DNA from: Thermocladium sp. UBA166
Lineage (GTDB): Archaea; Thermoproteota; Thermoprotei; Thermoproteales; Thermocladiaceae
Assembly (NCBI GenBank): GCA_002508315.1
Contig: DAHE01000039.1
Coordinates: forward strand, 18,813-40,280
Length of the DNA: 21,468 bases
Direction: 5' to 3'
The position numbers were made by a program, and so were the translations under genes. The notes below the pieces were generated by a model that did not search any database, was not told the DNA's origin, and worked only from the letters and a program-made list of their open reading frames with translations. Of this stretch, positions 15,587 to 21,468 are shown in pieces (position 1 is the stretch's first letter; every line of letters begins with the position of its first letter).

Positions 15587-15600
15587 TATACTTAATAATT
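15587..15600 (+). promoter_or_regulatory. TATA-like element of the dehydratase gene
   Basis: TATACTTAATAATT is centred about 26 nt before the ATG at 15620. A stronger-looking TTTATATTAAA lies at 15604-15614 but is too close to serve this start codon. Confidence 0.42.
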
Positions 15601-15619
15601 GGCTTTATATTAAATTGGA

Positions 15620-17311
15620 ATGCAAAATATAGAAATTAAGCATAGGAGCAAGGTGGTGACCGAGGGGGTTGCAAGGGCCCCGCATAGAAGCCTATTCAAA
15701 GCCGCCGGGTTTTCCGATGAGGACTTGGCGAAACCCTTAATAGCGATCGCGAATTCATGGAATGAAATAGTGCCCGGCCACATACACCTAAATGAGTTGG
15801 CGGTCCACGTCAAGGCTGGGATTAAGGAGGGGGGAGGCACCCCGATGGAGTTCAATACGATTGCGATAGATGATGGAATAGCTATGGGCCACGAAGGAAT
15901 GAAGGCCTCCCTTATCAGCAGGGAGGTAATAGCGGACTCCGTGGAATTGATGGTAATGGCTCATGGATTTGACGCAGTGGCTCTCCTCGCCAGCTGCGAC
16001 AAGATAGAGCCGGGCATGTTAATGGCAGCCGCCAGGCTTAACATCCCGGCCATATTCATAAACGGCGGCCCAATGCTGACCGGGTCACTGGGCGACCGAA
16101 TGTTATCGCTCGGCGACGTCTTTGAGGCCGTGGGCGCGTACTTCTCCGGTAAGATAACGGCGGAGGATTTAAGGCTGATAGAGAACGCCGCGTGCCCCGG
16201 CGCTGGTTCTTGTGCCGGGCTTTACACCGCTAATACGATGGCAATACTAGCGGAGGCAATGGGCATGTCACTGCCCGGGAGCTCCACTATACCGGCTGTG
16301 GATGCCAGGAGGAGGGCGGTGGCCGAGGCATCGGGTCAAGCCTTGATGAAGCTGCTGGAGGCCGGAATAAGGCCGAGGGATATTATGACGTACGACGCAT
16401 TTAGAAACGCCATAGCAATCGATGCGGCAATGGGCGGCTCAACAAACGCCGTCCTACACCTCCTCGCCATAGCCAACGAGGCGGGCGTGAAGCTATCCCT
16501 AGATGACTTCGACGAGGTGTACTCAAAGACGCCGTACATAGCCGATCTCCTGCCAGGGGGTCGATACGCCGTATGGCAGTTGGACAGGATTGGAGGTCTC
16601 CCATTAGTGCTCCGCAAGTTAGGCAGGAGGGGGTTAATAGAACTGGACGCGTTAACAGTGACGGGGAAATCCATTGGGGAGAACTTGGACGGGAAGTGGC
16701 CATGGTTGCTTCCATTAATTGATCGCGGGGATATAGTTAAGGACTTGGAGAGCCCCATTCTATCTACCGGCGGCGTGGCTATATTAAGAGGAAACTTGGC
16801 TCCCGAGGGGGCCGTGGTTAAGGTGGCCGGCGTCAAGAAGCTCAGACACGAGGGGCCGGCCAGGGTCTTCAATGACGAGGAGTCAGCTTTCAACGCGGTA
16901 ACTCAAGGTAAGATAAAGCCGGGCGACGTGGTGGTGATAAGGTACGTCGGGCCTCGCGGCGCGCCTGGCATGCCTGAAATGCTGGCGGTAACATCAGCCA
17001 TAGTCGGGGCAGGGTTGAGGGATGAGGTGTCTCTGGTGACTGATGGAAGGTTCAGCGGAGCGACGAGGGGATTAATGGTGGGGCACGTCGCGCCTGAGGC
17101 AGTGGTTGGAGGACCCATAGCGGCTCTAAGCGATGGGGACATGATAACCATCGATGCAATCAACAAGTCGCTCTCCGTTGCATTAAGCGAGGCTGAAATA
17201 AAGGCCAGGCTGAGGGATTGGTCGCCTCCAGAGCCAAAATACACATCCGGGGCATTATCGCGGTACGCTAGGCTAGCTACATCAGCGGCCAGAGGAGCTG
17301 TGCTGACTTAA
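15620..17311 (+). CDS. ilvD: IlvD/Edd family dehydratase (dihydroxyacid or sugar-acid dehydratase)
   Basis: This 563-residue Fe-S dehydratase shows CDKIEPGMLMA (cluster ligand Cys126; Lys128 is the position carbamylated to hold Mg in relatives), CPGAGSCAGLYTANTM (ligand Cys198), the Mg ligands around IAIDDG (Asp84, Asp85) and TDGRFSG with the catalytic serine. At the position where [2Fe-2S] plant and mycobacterial enzymes have a third cysteine (PCN), it reads VPGHIHL, as in E. coli IlvD, which suggests an oxygen-sensitive [4Fe-4S] type cluster. It may convert 2,3-dihydroxy-isovalerate in branched-chain amino-acid synthesis. No ilvB/C/E genes are adjacent, however, and archaeal family members can also dehydrate gluconate or galactonate, which would fit the glycerate kinase further along. 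The symbol denotes the family only. Confidence 0.88.
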   Translation: MQNIEIKHRSKVVTEGVARAPHRSLFKAAGFSDEDLAKPLIAIANSWNEIVPGHIHLNELAVHVKAGIKEGGGTPMEFNTIAIDDGIAMGHEGMKASLISREVIADSVELMVMAHGFDAVALLASCDKIEPGMLMAAARLNIPAIFINGGPMLTGSLGDRMLSLGDVFEAVGAYFSGKITAEDLRLIENAACPGAGSCAGLYTANTMAILAEAMGMSLPGSSTIPAVDARRRAVAEASGQALMKLLEAGIRPRDIMTYDAFRNAIAIDAAMGGSTNAVLHLLAIANEAGVKLSLDDFDEVYSKTPYIADLLPGGRYAVWQLDRIGGLPLVLRKLGRRGLIELDALTVTGKSIGENLDGKWPWLLPLIDRGDIVKDLESPILSTGGVAILRGNLAPEGAVVKVAGVKKLRHEGPARVFNDEESAFNAVTQGKIKPGDVVVIRYVGPRGAPGMPEMLAVTSAIVGAGLRDEVSLVTDGRFSGATRGLMVGHVAPEAVVGGPIAALSDGDMITIDAINKSLSVALSEAEIKARLRDWSPPEPKYTSGALSRYARLATSAARGAVLT

Positions 17312-17344
17312 GCTTTGCTGTGAGGCGCGAGGTTCTATGCTATA

Positions 17345-17354
17345 GTTTATAAAT
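17345..17354 (+). promoter_or_regulatory. TATA box of the RNase Z-like gene
   Basis: GTTTATAAAT is centred 26 nt before the ATG at 17376; a leaderless transcript is predicted. Confidence 0.62.
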
Positions 17355-17375
17355 GGTGGATGCTGCTCGAACAGT

Positions 17376-18125
17376 ATGAGGTTGACTTTCCTAGGCGTAG
17401 GCGGCTGGGTGTCCAGTCCCTGGCTAAACATGGCCTCAATACTGGTCACGGCAGGTAACAGAAGGATATTGCTCGATGCTGGGGAGGGGATATATAGGCA
17501 ATACAGGAAGTGCACAGGCCTTGACGTGGGCGATTTAGACTTGGTGGTGTTGAGCCATGGGCACGGCGATCACGTGTTGGGGATACCATCCTTCGCGTTG
17601 ATGGCGGGTTCCCAGAACCGCAGGTTGAGGGTGATCGCCATGGATTACGTGGTGAGGGATGTAAGGAGACTTATGAGGGATGTTCATCTGGAGAAGTACA
17701 TGCGGTTCCTCCGCCTAATCCCCGCATCCGTGGGCGATGAGCCGCGCATAATATATGAGGTCAATGAATACCAAATCTGGGCCTCCGCCGCCGCTCACTC
17801 CATCCCATCAATGGCTATCAAGGTCATCGAGAATTCCACGGGGCAATGCGTTGTATATAGTGGGGACACCATGCCGTCGGATAACGTGGCTAGGCTGGCA
17901 AGGGGGTGCAGCGCCTTAATTCATGAGGTCAGCGGCAATCCAGGCATGGAGGCGGAGGCGCACGCCGTTGGCCATAGCACCACGGACGATGCTAGACGCA
18001 TGGCGGAGGCGGCCGGCGTTAAGTACCTGATACCAATTCACTACTATGTAAAGGACCCAATAATAAATGGAGGACGCGTATTGGTGCCGCTTGAGTGCTC
18101 CAGCGTAGAGGTGGGCGAGCTCTAG
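17376..18125 (+). CDS. Metallo-beta-lactamase-fold hydrolase, RNase Z/ElaC-like
   Basis: This 249-residue protein starts with the LTFLGVGG strand of the family. It carries the zinc motif SHGHGDH (His61, His63, Asp65, His66), a later AAHSIPSMAI, the metal-ligand VVYSGDT, GHSTTDDARRMAEAAGVKYL and a final IHYY histidine. This order is that of RNase Z and related phosphodiesterases. RNase Z trims the 3' trailer of pre-tRNA, but this protein is shorter than typical archaeal RNase Z (about 300 residues) and I cannot identify the flexible exosite arm with certainty. A phosphodiesterase of other substrate is possible. Confidence 0.82.
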   Translation: MRLTFLGVGGWVSSPWLNMASILVTAGNRRILLDAGEGIYRQYRKCTGLDVGDLDLVVLSHGHGDHVLGIPSFALMAGSQNRRLRVIAMDYVVRDVRRLMRDVHLEKYMRFLRLIPASVGDEPRIIYEVNEYQIWASAAAHSIPSMAIKVIENSTGQCVVYSGDTMPSDNVARLARGCSALIHEVSGNPGMEAEAHAVGHSTTDDARRMAEAAGVKYLIPIHYYVKDPIINGGRVLVPLECSSVEVGEL

Positions 18126-18301
18126 GCATATGGGAGCGATTCATTAAATTAATTACCCCCACGGAAGCGGGGCCCAGCCCTAAATTGGCGGGATTCAACC
18201 GCCGAGATAAGAACGGAGCACCACAAAGAGGGCGTAGCCGATTCCCCAAGCGAGTCCTCTCTTCATGGTGGAAAGCCGTCGGCGAATAAACACGGAATAA
18301 A
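18126..18301. other. Intergenic region with two doubtful short frames
   Basis: On the plus strand, a frame that could start at GTG 18095 inside the upstream gene runs to 18289; its product is basic (...WERFIKLITPTEAGPSPKL...) but lacks a good start. On the minus strand, a 23-codon frame (ATG at 18266, stop at 18195) would encode a single hydrophobic segment, MKRGLAWGIGYALFVVL. Neither is well supported. Confidence 0.25.
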
Positions 18302-18311
18302 GAATATTAAC
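18302..18311 (+). promoter_or_regulatory. TATA box of the Nudix gene
   Basis: GAATATTAAC is centred 26 nt before the ATG at 18333. Confidence 0.55.
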
Positions 18312-18332
18312 TAAGGATGCTCTTCTCGTGGT

Positions 18333-18863
18333 ATGGCGACTATCAAGCCGACGGAGGGCGTTTGGGCGGCGGTCGCCGTGATACTGAGGAATTGCGGCGG
18401 CGAGCTTCAAGTGCTGGTCGGCAGGCGCAAGAACAGGAACGGGGATCCATGGGCTGGAGACGCCTCTTTTCCGGGGGGCCATTATAAGGAGAGCGATGGA
18501 GATCTATTGAGGACTGCGGTTAGGGAGACTATGGAGGAGACGGGAATAGATCTAAGCGATGCCCGCGTCATCAAGGTGCTGAGCGTCCAGCATCCCCATA
18601 ACATACCTGAAATAAACGTGGTGCCAATAGTGTTCTCCATTAATGGATGCAACGTAGAGCCGGTCACGGATGGGGGGGAGTTCGATGAATTCAGATGGAT
18701 AGCCCTCAGCGATATTCTCAAGCACGAGAGGAAGGTAACCGTTAAGGACAAGAGGAGAACAGCGATAGTCTACGATGGAATCACGATTTGGGGCATGACT
18801 AGGCGAATACTTCTCAGCGTGTATGATGAAGCGGATGAATTGAAAAAACAAATATCCAATTGA
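18333..18863 (+). CDS. Nudix hydrolase, coenzyme A pyrophosphatase-like
   Basis: This 176-residue protein has the Nudix signature in SFPGGHYKESDGDLLRTAVR and ETMEETGIDL (about residues 45-74), including catalytic REtxEExG (Arg64, Glu65, Glu68, Glu69). The spacing between PGG and the RE motif and the FPGGxxxxxDxDLxxTAxRE form resemble the NudL/NUDT7 coenzyme A diphosphatase group rather than MutT. Substrate is not proven; ADP-ribose, NADH or other nucleoside diphosphates are alternatives. It has its own promoter and is convergent with the glycerate kinase gene. Confidence 0.85.
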   Translation: MATIKPTEGVWAAVAVILRNCGGELQVLVGRRKNRNGDPWAGDASFPGGHYKESDGDLLRTAVRETMEETGIDLSDARVIKVLSVQHPHNIPEINVVPIVFSINGCNVEPVTDGGEFDEFRWIALSDILKHERKVTVKDKRRTAIVYDGITIWGMTRRILLSVYDEADELKKQISN

Positions 18864-18879
18864 TTTAATAATAATGAAA

Positions 18880-18960
18880 ACTCACGGATTATCTATCGGG
18901 CTGACTCCCCACCCACCCCCACCCTCCGCCCTAAAGGGCGAGATTCACTCCTCATCTTTT
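18880..18960 (+). mobile_element. Possible right-end remnant of an IS200/IS605-type element
   Basis: A pyrimidine-rich stretch (CCCCACCCACCCCCACCCTC) leads into the perfect hairpin CGCCCTAAAGGGCG (18927-18940) and then GAGATTCACTCC. Archaeal TnpB genes often end with Pro-rich codons followed by this kind of CGCCC-TAAA-GGGCG hairpin. The frame here reads GLTPHPPPPSALKGEIHSSS, which resembles such a TnpB C-terminus. No transposase body is present. The hairpin could instead be a bidirectional terminator between the convergent genes. Confidence 0.33.
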
Positions 18961-19039
18961 CAATCACATGCCGTGGATTACTTGACTATGCGGCGTATCC
19001 TCATCAAATACACAATATTATCTTTTGATGATCAACGTT

Positions 19040-20344
19040 CTATTTCATTGTTAATTCAGCTGGGCCGATCATGATCATCGATATTATATTTAGATTACTG
19101 CCTGTTAATCCTGTTCTAATCAGCGAGTCCGTTGTCTCGAATATTGCTGCAGTATTGTTCCTGCCCAACTCTCCAATGAAGCTCACGCCGGCCCTTTCCG
19201 CCTCCCTCACGGTTACCCCATCCGCGACGCATCCCGCTGCATCCATATTGCCGTCCTGCCCATCGGTGGCCAGGGACAGCATGCGAACGCCGCTAACCCC
19301 CCTAGCACCTAACGCGAACCCCGCGCAGAGCTCTGTGGTCCTCCCTCCCCTGCCGTTCCCCCTGACCGTAACCGTGGGCTCCCCACCAGCTAAAATTGCC
19401 CCCTTAGGGAGAGGCACGCCACTGCGGTGCGCCTCCACGGCTATGCTGGCGAGAAACCTCCCAACCTCCCTAGCCTCCCCCTCCATCCTGGACGTCAAAA
19501 TAAGGGAGGAAACCCCTCTCCCCGCTAAGCGGCTTGATAACCCCCTCAACACGTCCATGTTAGACGCAACCAGGAAAGCATCTGCTCCCGCCAATTCCTT
19601 TGGCGTTTCTTCCCTCAACCCCCGCACTCCCTCCTCCAATACAGTCCTTACGCGCGGCGGCGCCTCCTCCCACGCCCCCCTCGACTTCAACGCCGATACT
19701 GCATCTCCATAGGTGGTGGGGTCCGGAACGGTGGGGCCGCTCGCTATGGTGGCAGGATCATCTCCCGGCACATCGCTGGCCAACAACGATAAGGCCCTTG
19801 CCCCCCTATCCAGCGACATCTTGGCCAGCCGCCCACCCTTCACGGCGGAGACGTGCTTCCTCACCGCATTTATCTCCTCTATGGTGGCTCCACTCATTAT
19901 CAGCAACTCATTGAGCTCCCTCAAGTCCTCCAACGAGACCCCCGGCGCCGGCACCTCCACCAGCGCAGACCCGCCTCCGCTTATCAGGAAGAGAACTAAA
20001 TCCCCCCTCTCGACGCTGCTGCTCAGCAGCTCCATGATTGCCTCCCCCGCGCGAAGGCTGGCCTCGCTGGGCAGCGGGTGCGTGGACTCCAATACCCTTA
20101 AGCGGAGGCTTCTCCTCGGGGTTCCCTGGGGAGTCACCGCTATGCCATCAATCACCCTGCCTCCCAGTTCCTCCTCCGCGGCGGCAGCCATGTCGGTGGC
20201 GCCCTTACCTATTGAAATCACGTGGATGCGATCGACGTTAATGGGATGGGAGGCCAGCCATGAGCGGGTCCTCATGTATAGGTTCGACTCATCCAGTATA
20301 TCCCTAACCATGCCCTTCATGAAGTCATCGATCACGCTGCTCAC
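19040..20344 (-). CDS. Glycerate 2-kinase (MOFRL family, class II)
   Basis: This 434-residue enzyme phosphorylates D-glycerate to 2-phosphoglycerate with ATP, the entry to lower glycolysis in the non-phosphorylative Entner-Doudoroff pathway of many archaea. N-terminal domain signatures are ISIGKGATDMA, LFLISGGGSALV, INAVRKHVSAVKGGRLA and SDVPGDDPATIASGPT. The C-terminal MOFRL domain shows GGEPTVTVRGNGRGGRTTE, LATDGQDG and TGLTGSNL. Length is as usual. It starts with GTG, 8 nt after the stop of the upstream Fe-S protein, so the two are probably cotranscribed; an electron-transfer protein next to glycerate kinase suggests oxidation of a hydroxy acid feeding the kinase, which is inference. Confidence 0.92.
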   Translation of the reverse strand: MSSVIDDFMKGMVRDILDESNLYMRTRSWLASHPINVDRIHVISIGKGATDMAAAAEEELGGRVIDGIAVTPQGTPRRSLRLRVLESTHPLPSEASLRAGEAIMELLSSSVERGDLVLFLISGGGSALVEVPAPGVSLEDLRELNELLIMSGATIEEINAVRKHVSAVKGGRLAKMSLDRGARALSLLASDVPGDDPATIASGPTVPDPTTYGDAVSALKSRGAWEEAPPRVRTVLEEGVRGLREETPKELAGADAFLVASNMDVLRGLSSRLAGRGVSSLILTSRMEGEAREVGRFLASIAVEAHRSGVPLPKGAILAGGEPTVTVRGNGRGGRTTELCAGFALGARGVSGVRMLSLATDGQDGNMDAAGCVADGVTVREAERAGVSFIGELGRNNTAAIFETTDSLIRTGLTGSNLNIISMIMIGPAELTMK

Positions 20345-20352
20345 CGCTTAAG

Positions 20353-21468
20353 TCAAGTCCCGCCCGTCAACGCCTCGACCAGGACCTCCGATATGTCCAC
20401 CACGCTTTCGTCTTTGCCCAAGTTCACGAAGCAGATGGGGCAGGCCGTCACTATTCTGGATGCGTTCGTATCCTTCAATTCCTTAAACCTAATCGAGGCC
20501 ACATTATCCGATATGCCTGGATAGAACGCCTCGTCAGGGCCCCCGCAGCACATCGTGTTCCTCCCGCGATGCAGGGGAAGCCTAACCTCGGCCACCTTGC
20601 TCAATAACTCCAGCGGCTTGTCGTAGTCAAGTCTCCTCTTTAGGTGACACGGCTCATGATACGCCACGGAGCCCGAGGCGCTCCTCAAATTGAGGGAGCC
20701 CAGCAAATCTAGGTAGTGAACCACCTCCAAGTCGAAGCCCGGCACGTATTTGGGGTACTCATTGATCATTATGTCATATGTATGGGGATCCACCACTATT
20801 AGCCTCCTAACCCCCCTCTCCCGAAATAGGTTGACCACCTTCTCCGCGTATCTTCGGAACTCCTCGACGTACCCCATGTCCAACAACAGCGTGCCTGGGT
20901 ACGGCTCGTCCTCGCCCAGGTAGCCGAACTTGACGCCGGCGGCCTTGAGGAGCTTAACCACGTTGCGCAGGTACCCCTCCATTTTCCTCTTCACCGCAGG
21001 ATCATAAAGCCCCGCCATCATCTTGGAGAGAGAGGGGGCGCGGCTCAGTATCGCTGAGCCTATGCTCATCAATTTCGCGTTTCCGTTTAACAATTCCTTC
21101 AATTTCTTATTATACGCCATCAATTGATACATGTGGCCCGTGTAGAGAACAGTGCCGAGGCCCTCGTCGAACTCAATGCCGCGAGCCCACTCCGCACATT
21201 CCCTCCTCAATCCAAGCGGGTCCCAGTACCTCATGGTGAGCTCCACTATCATGCTGGCGACTGGGTGCTCCTGCCTCACTGCCAGGAAATCACCGTCAGC
21301 TATCGCCTGCTTCATGTAATCGCTGACCCTCCCAGCATTAACGCCGGCCGGGCAAACTTGGAGGCAAGCGTAGCAGCTCAGGCATGAGTTGAACGCATCC
21401 CCCACGGCCAGCCTCGACTTGCCTCCCCGCCCCACATCCTCGAGAAATGCCTTGGCCAGGTTTATCCT
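20353..21468 (-). CDS. Fe-S oxidoreductase with CCG (HdrD/GlcF-like) domain, 5' end off window
   Basis: The open frame reaches the window edge (371 codons visible), so the true start is outside. The GTG at 21433-21435 is internal, since the upstream codons RINLAKAFLED read as normal coding. A [4Fe-4S] ferredoxin motif CLSCYACLQVCP lies at 21349-21384. The C-terminal half has an intact CCG domain: HEPCHLKR, TMCCGG and ACPICF, which in heterodisulfide-reductase-type proteins bind a noncubane cluster. The preceding domain keeps the CCG fold pattern, but its cysteines are replaced: TGHMYQ for TGCxxQ, EPYPGTLLLD for a CCG-type motif, DPHTY for CPxCY. Family members pass electrons from hydroxy-acid or glycerol-phosphate dehydrogenases, or reduce disulfides. 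The specific partner is not visible. Confidence 0.82.
   Translation of the reverse strand, partial: RINLAKAFLEDVGRGGKSRLAVGDAFNSCLSCYACLQVCPAGVNAGRVSDYMKQAIADGDFLAVRQEHPVASMIVELTMRYWDPLGLRRECAEWARGIEFDEGLGTVLYTGHMYQLMAYNKKLKELLNGNAKLMSIGSAILSRAPSLSKMMAGLYDPAVKRKMEGYLRNVVKLLKAAGVKFGYLGEDEPYPGTLLLDMGYVEEFRRYAEKVVNLFRERGVRRLIVVDPHTYDIMINEYPKYVPGFDLEVVHYLDLLGSLNLRSASGSVAYHEPCHLKRRLDYDKPLELLSKVAEVRLPLHRGRNTMCCGGPDEAFYPGISDNVASIRFKELKDTNASRIVTACPICFVNLGKDESVVDISEVLVEALTGGT

Noticed and set aside
15162..15632. Open frames on both strands upstream of the dehydratase
   Set aside because: AT-driven frames without ribosome binding sites; they run through the inverted-repeat unit and show no family features.
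18195..18482. Minus-strand 95-codon frame overlapping the Nudix gene
   Set aside because: Mostly antisense to a well supported Nudix gene; only its last 23 codons look membrane-like, which is too little.
19071..20351. Long plus-strand frames opposite the glycerate kinase
   Set aside because: Antisense shadows of a strongly recognised enzyme, with Pro/Ser/Leu-rich translations typical of the reverse of GC-biased codons.
1..21468. CRISPR array, toxin-antitoxin, defence island or prophage
   Set aside because: No regularly spaced repeats, nucleases, integrases or phage proteins were seen; coding content is metabolic and informational.

Overview
The window reads as a chromosomal segment of a thermophilic archaeon, most likely Thermoproteota (a Thermoproteales-type genome such as the Caldivirga/Vulcanisaeta/Thermocladium group; the genus is a guess). 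Evidence: archaeal information-processing genes (aIF2-beta, NMD3, an Ard1-type N-acetyltransferase, an archaeal signal peptidase, an aIF2B-like protein), a MOFRL-type glycerate kinase, dense AGG/ATA codon use, and TATA boxes centred about 26 nt upstream of start codons at many genes, which is the archaeal leaderless-promoter signature. I see no rRNA, tRNA, CRISPR array, or intact insertion sequence.

Layout. 1-1358 (minus): aIF2-beta followed by NMD3, a translation/60S-export-factor pair. 1359-1711: noncoding stretch without a recognised product. 1712-2082: small two-helix membrane protein (minus), sharing a divergent promoter region with signal peptidase I (plus), whose 3' end overlaps the Ard1-type acetyltransferase by 71 nt. 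3206-5027: a glycogen-debranching-enzyme relic with at least four reading-frame breaks. 5089-10511: a tight hutU-hutG-hutH-hutI operon that encodes the complete histidine-to-glutamate route ending in formamide release. Three of its enzymes carry substitutions at well known active-site positions (HutH Ser-Ser-Gly instead of Ala-Ser-Gly, HutG GGDN instead of GGDH, HutU Ser at the HLDxGS position). 10512-11075: relic coding fragments plus a cluster of short inverted and direct repeats. 11076-12341: an AT-richer MFS transporter. 12525-14609: an arginine-deiminase-family enzyme and an aIF2B-like protein. 14706-15080 (minus): unknown protein. 15081-15619: AT-rich noncoding block containing a 229-bp unit bounded by a perfect 17-bp inverted repeat. 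15620-18863: IlvD/Edd dehydratase, RNase Z-like metallo-beta-lactamase hydrolase and a Nudix hydrolase. 18864-19039: convergent intergenic region with a transposon-end-like hairpin. 19040-21468 (minus): glycerate 2-kinase downstream of an iron-sulfur (CCG) protein that runs off the right edge and whose first CCG domain has lost its cysteines.

How it fits together: amino-acid catabolism is the dominant theme. The hut operon turns histidine into glutamate, and the deiminase-family enzyme probably acts on arginine or a related guanidine. The dehydratase and glycerate kinase are compatible with the non-phosphorylative or semi-phosphorylative Entner-Doudoroff pathways, though the dehydratase could equally serve branched-chain amino-acid synthesis. 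I found no clear new defence or mobile system. The most unusual non-genic structure is the inverted-repeat unit at 15140-15368.
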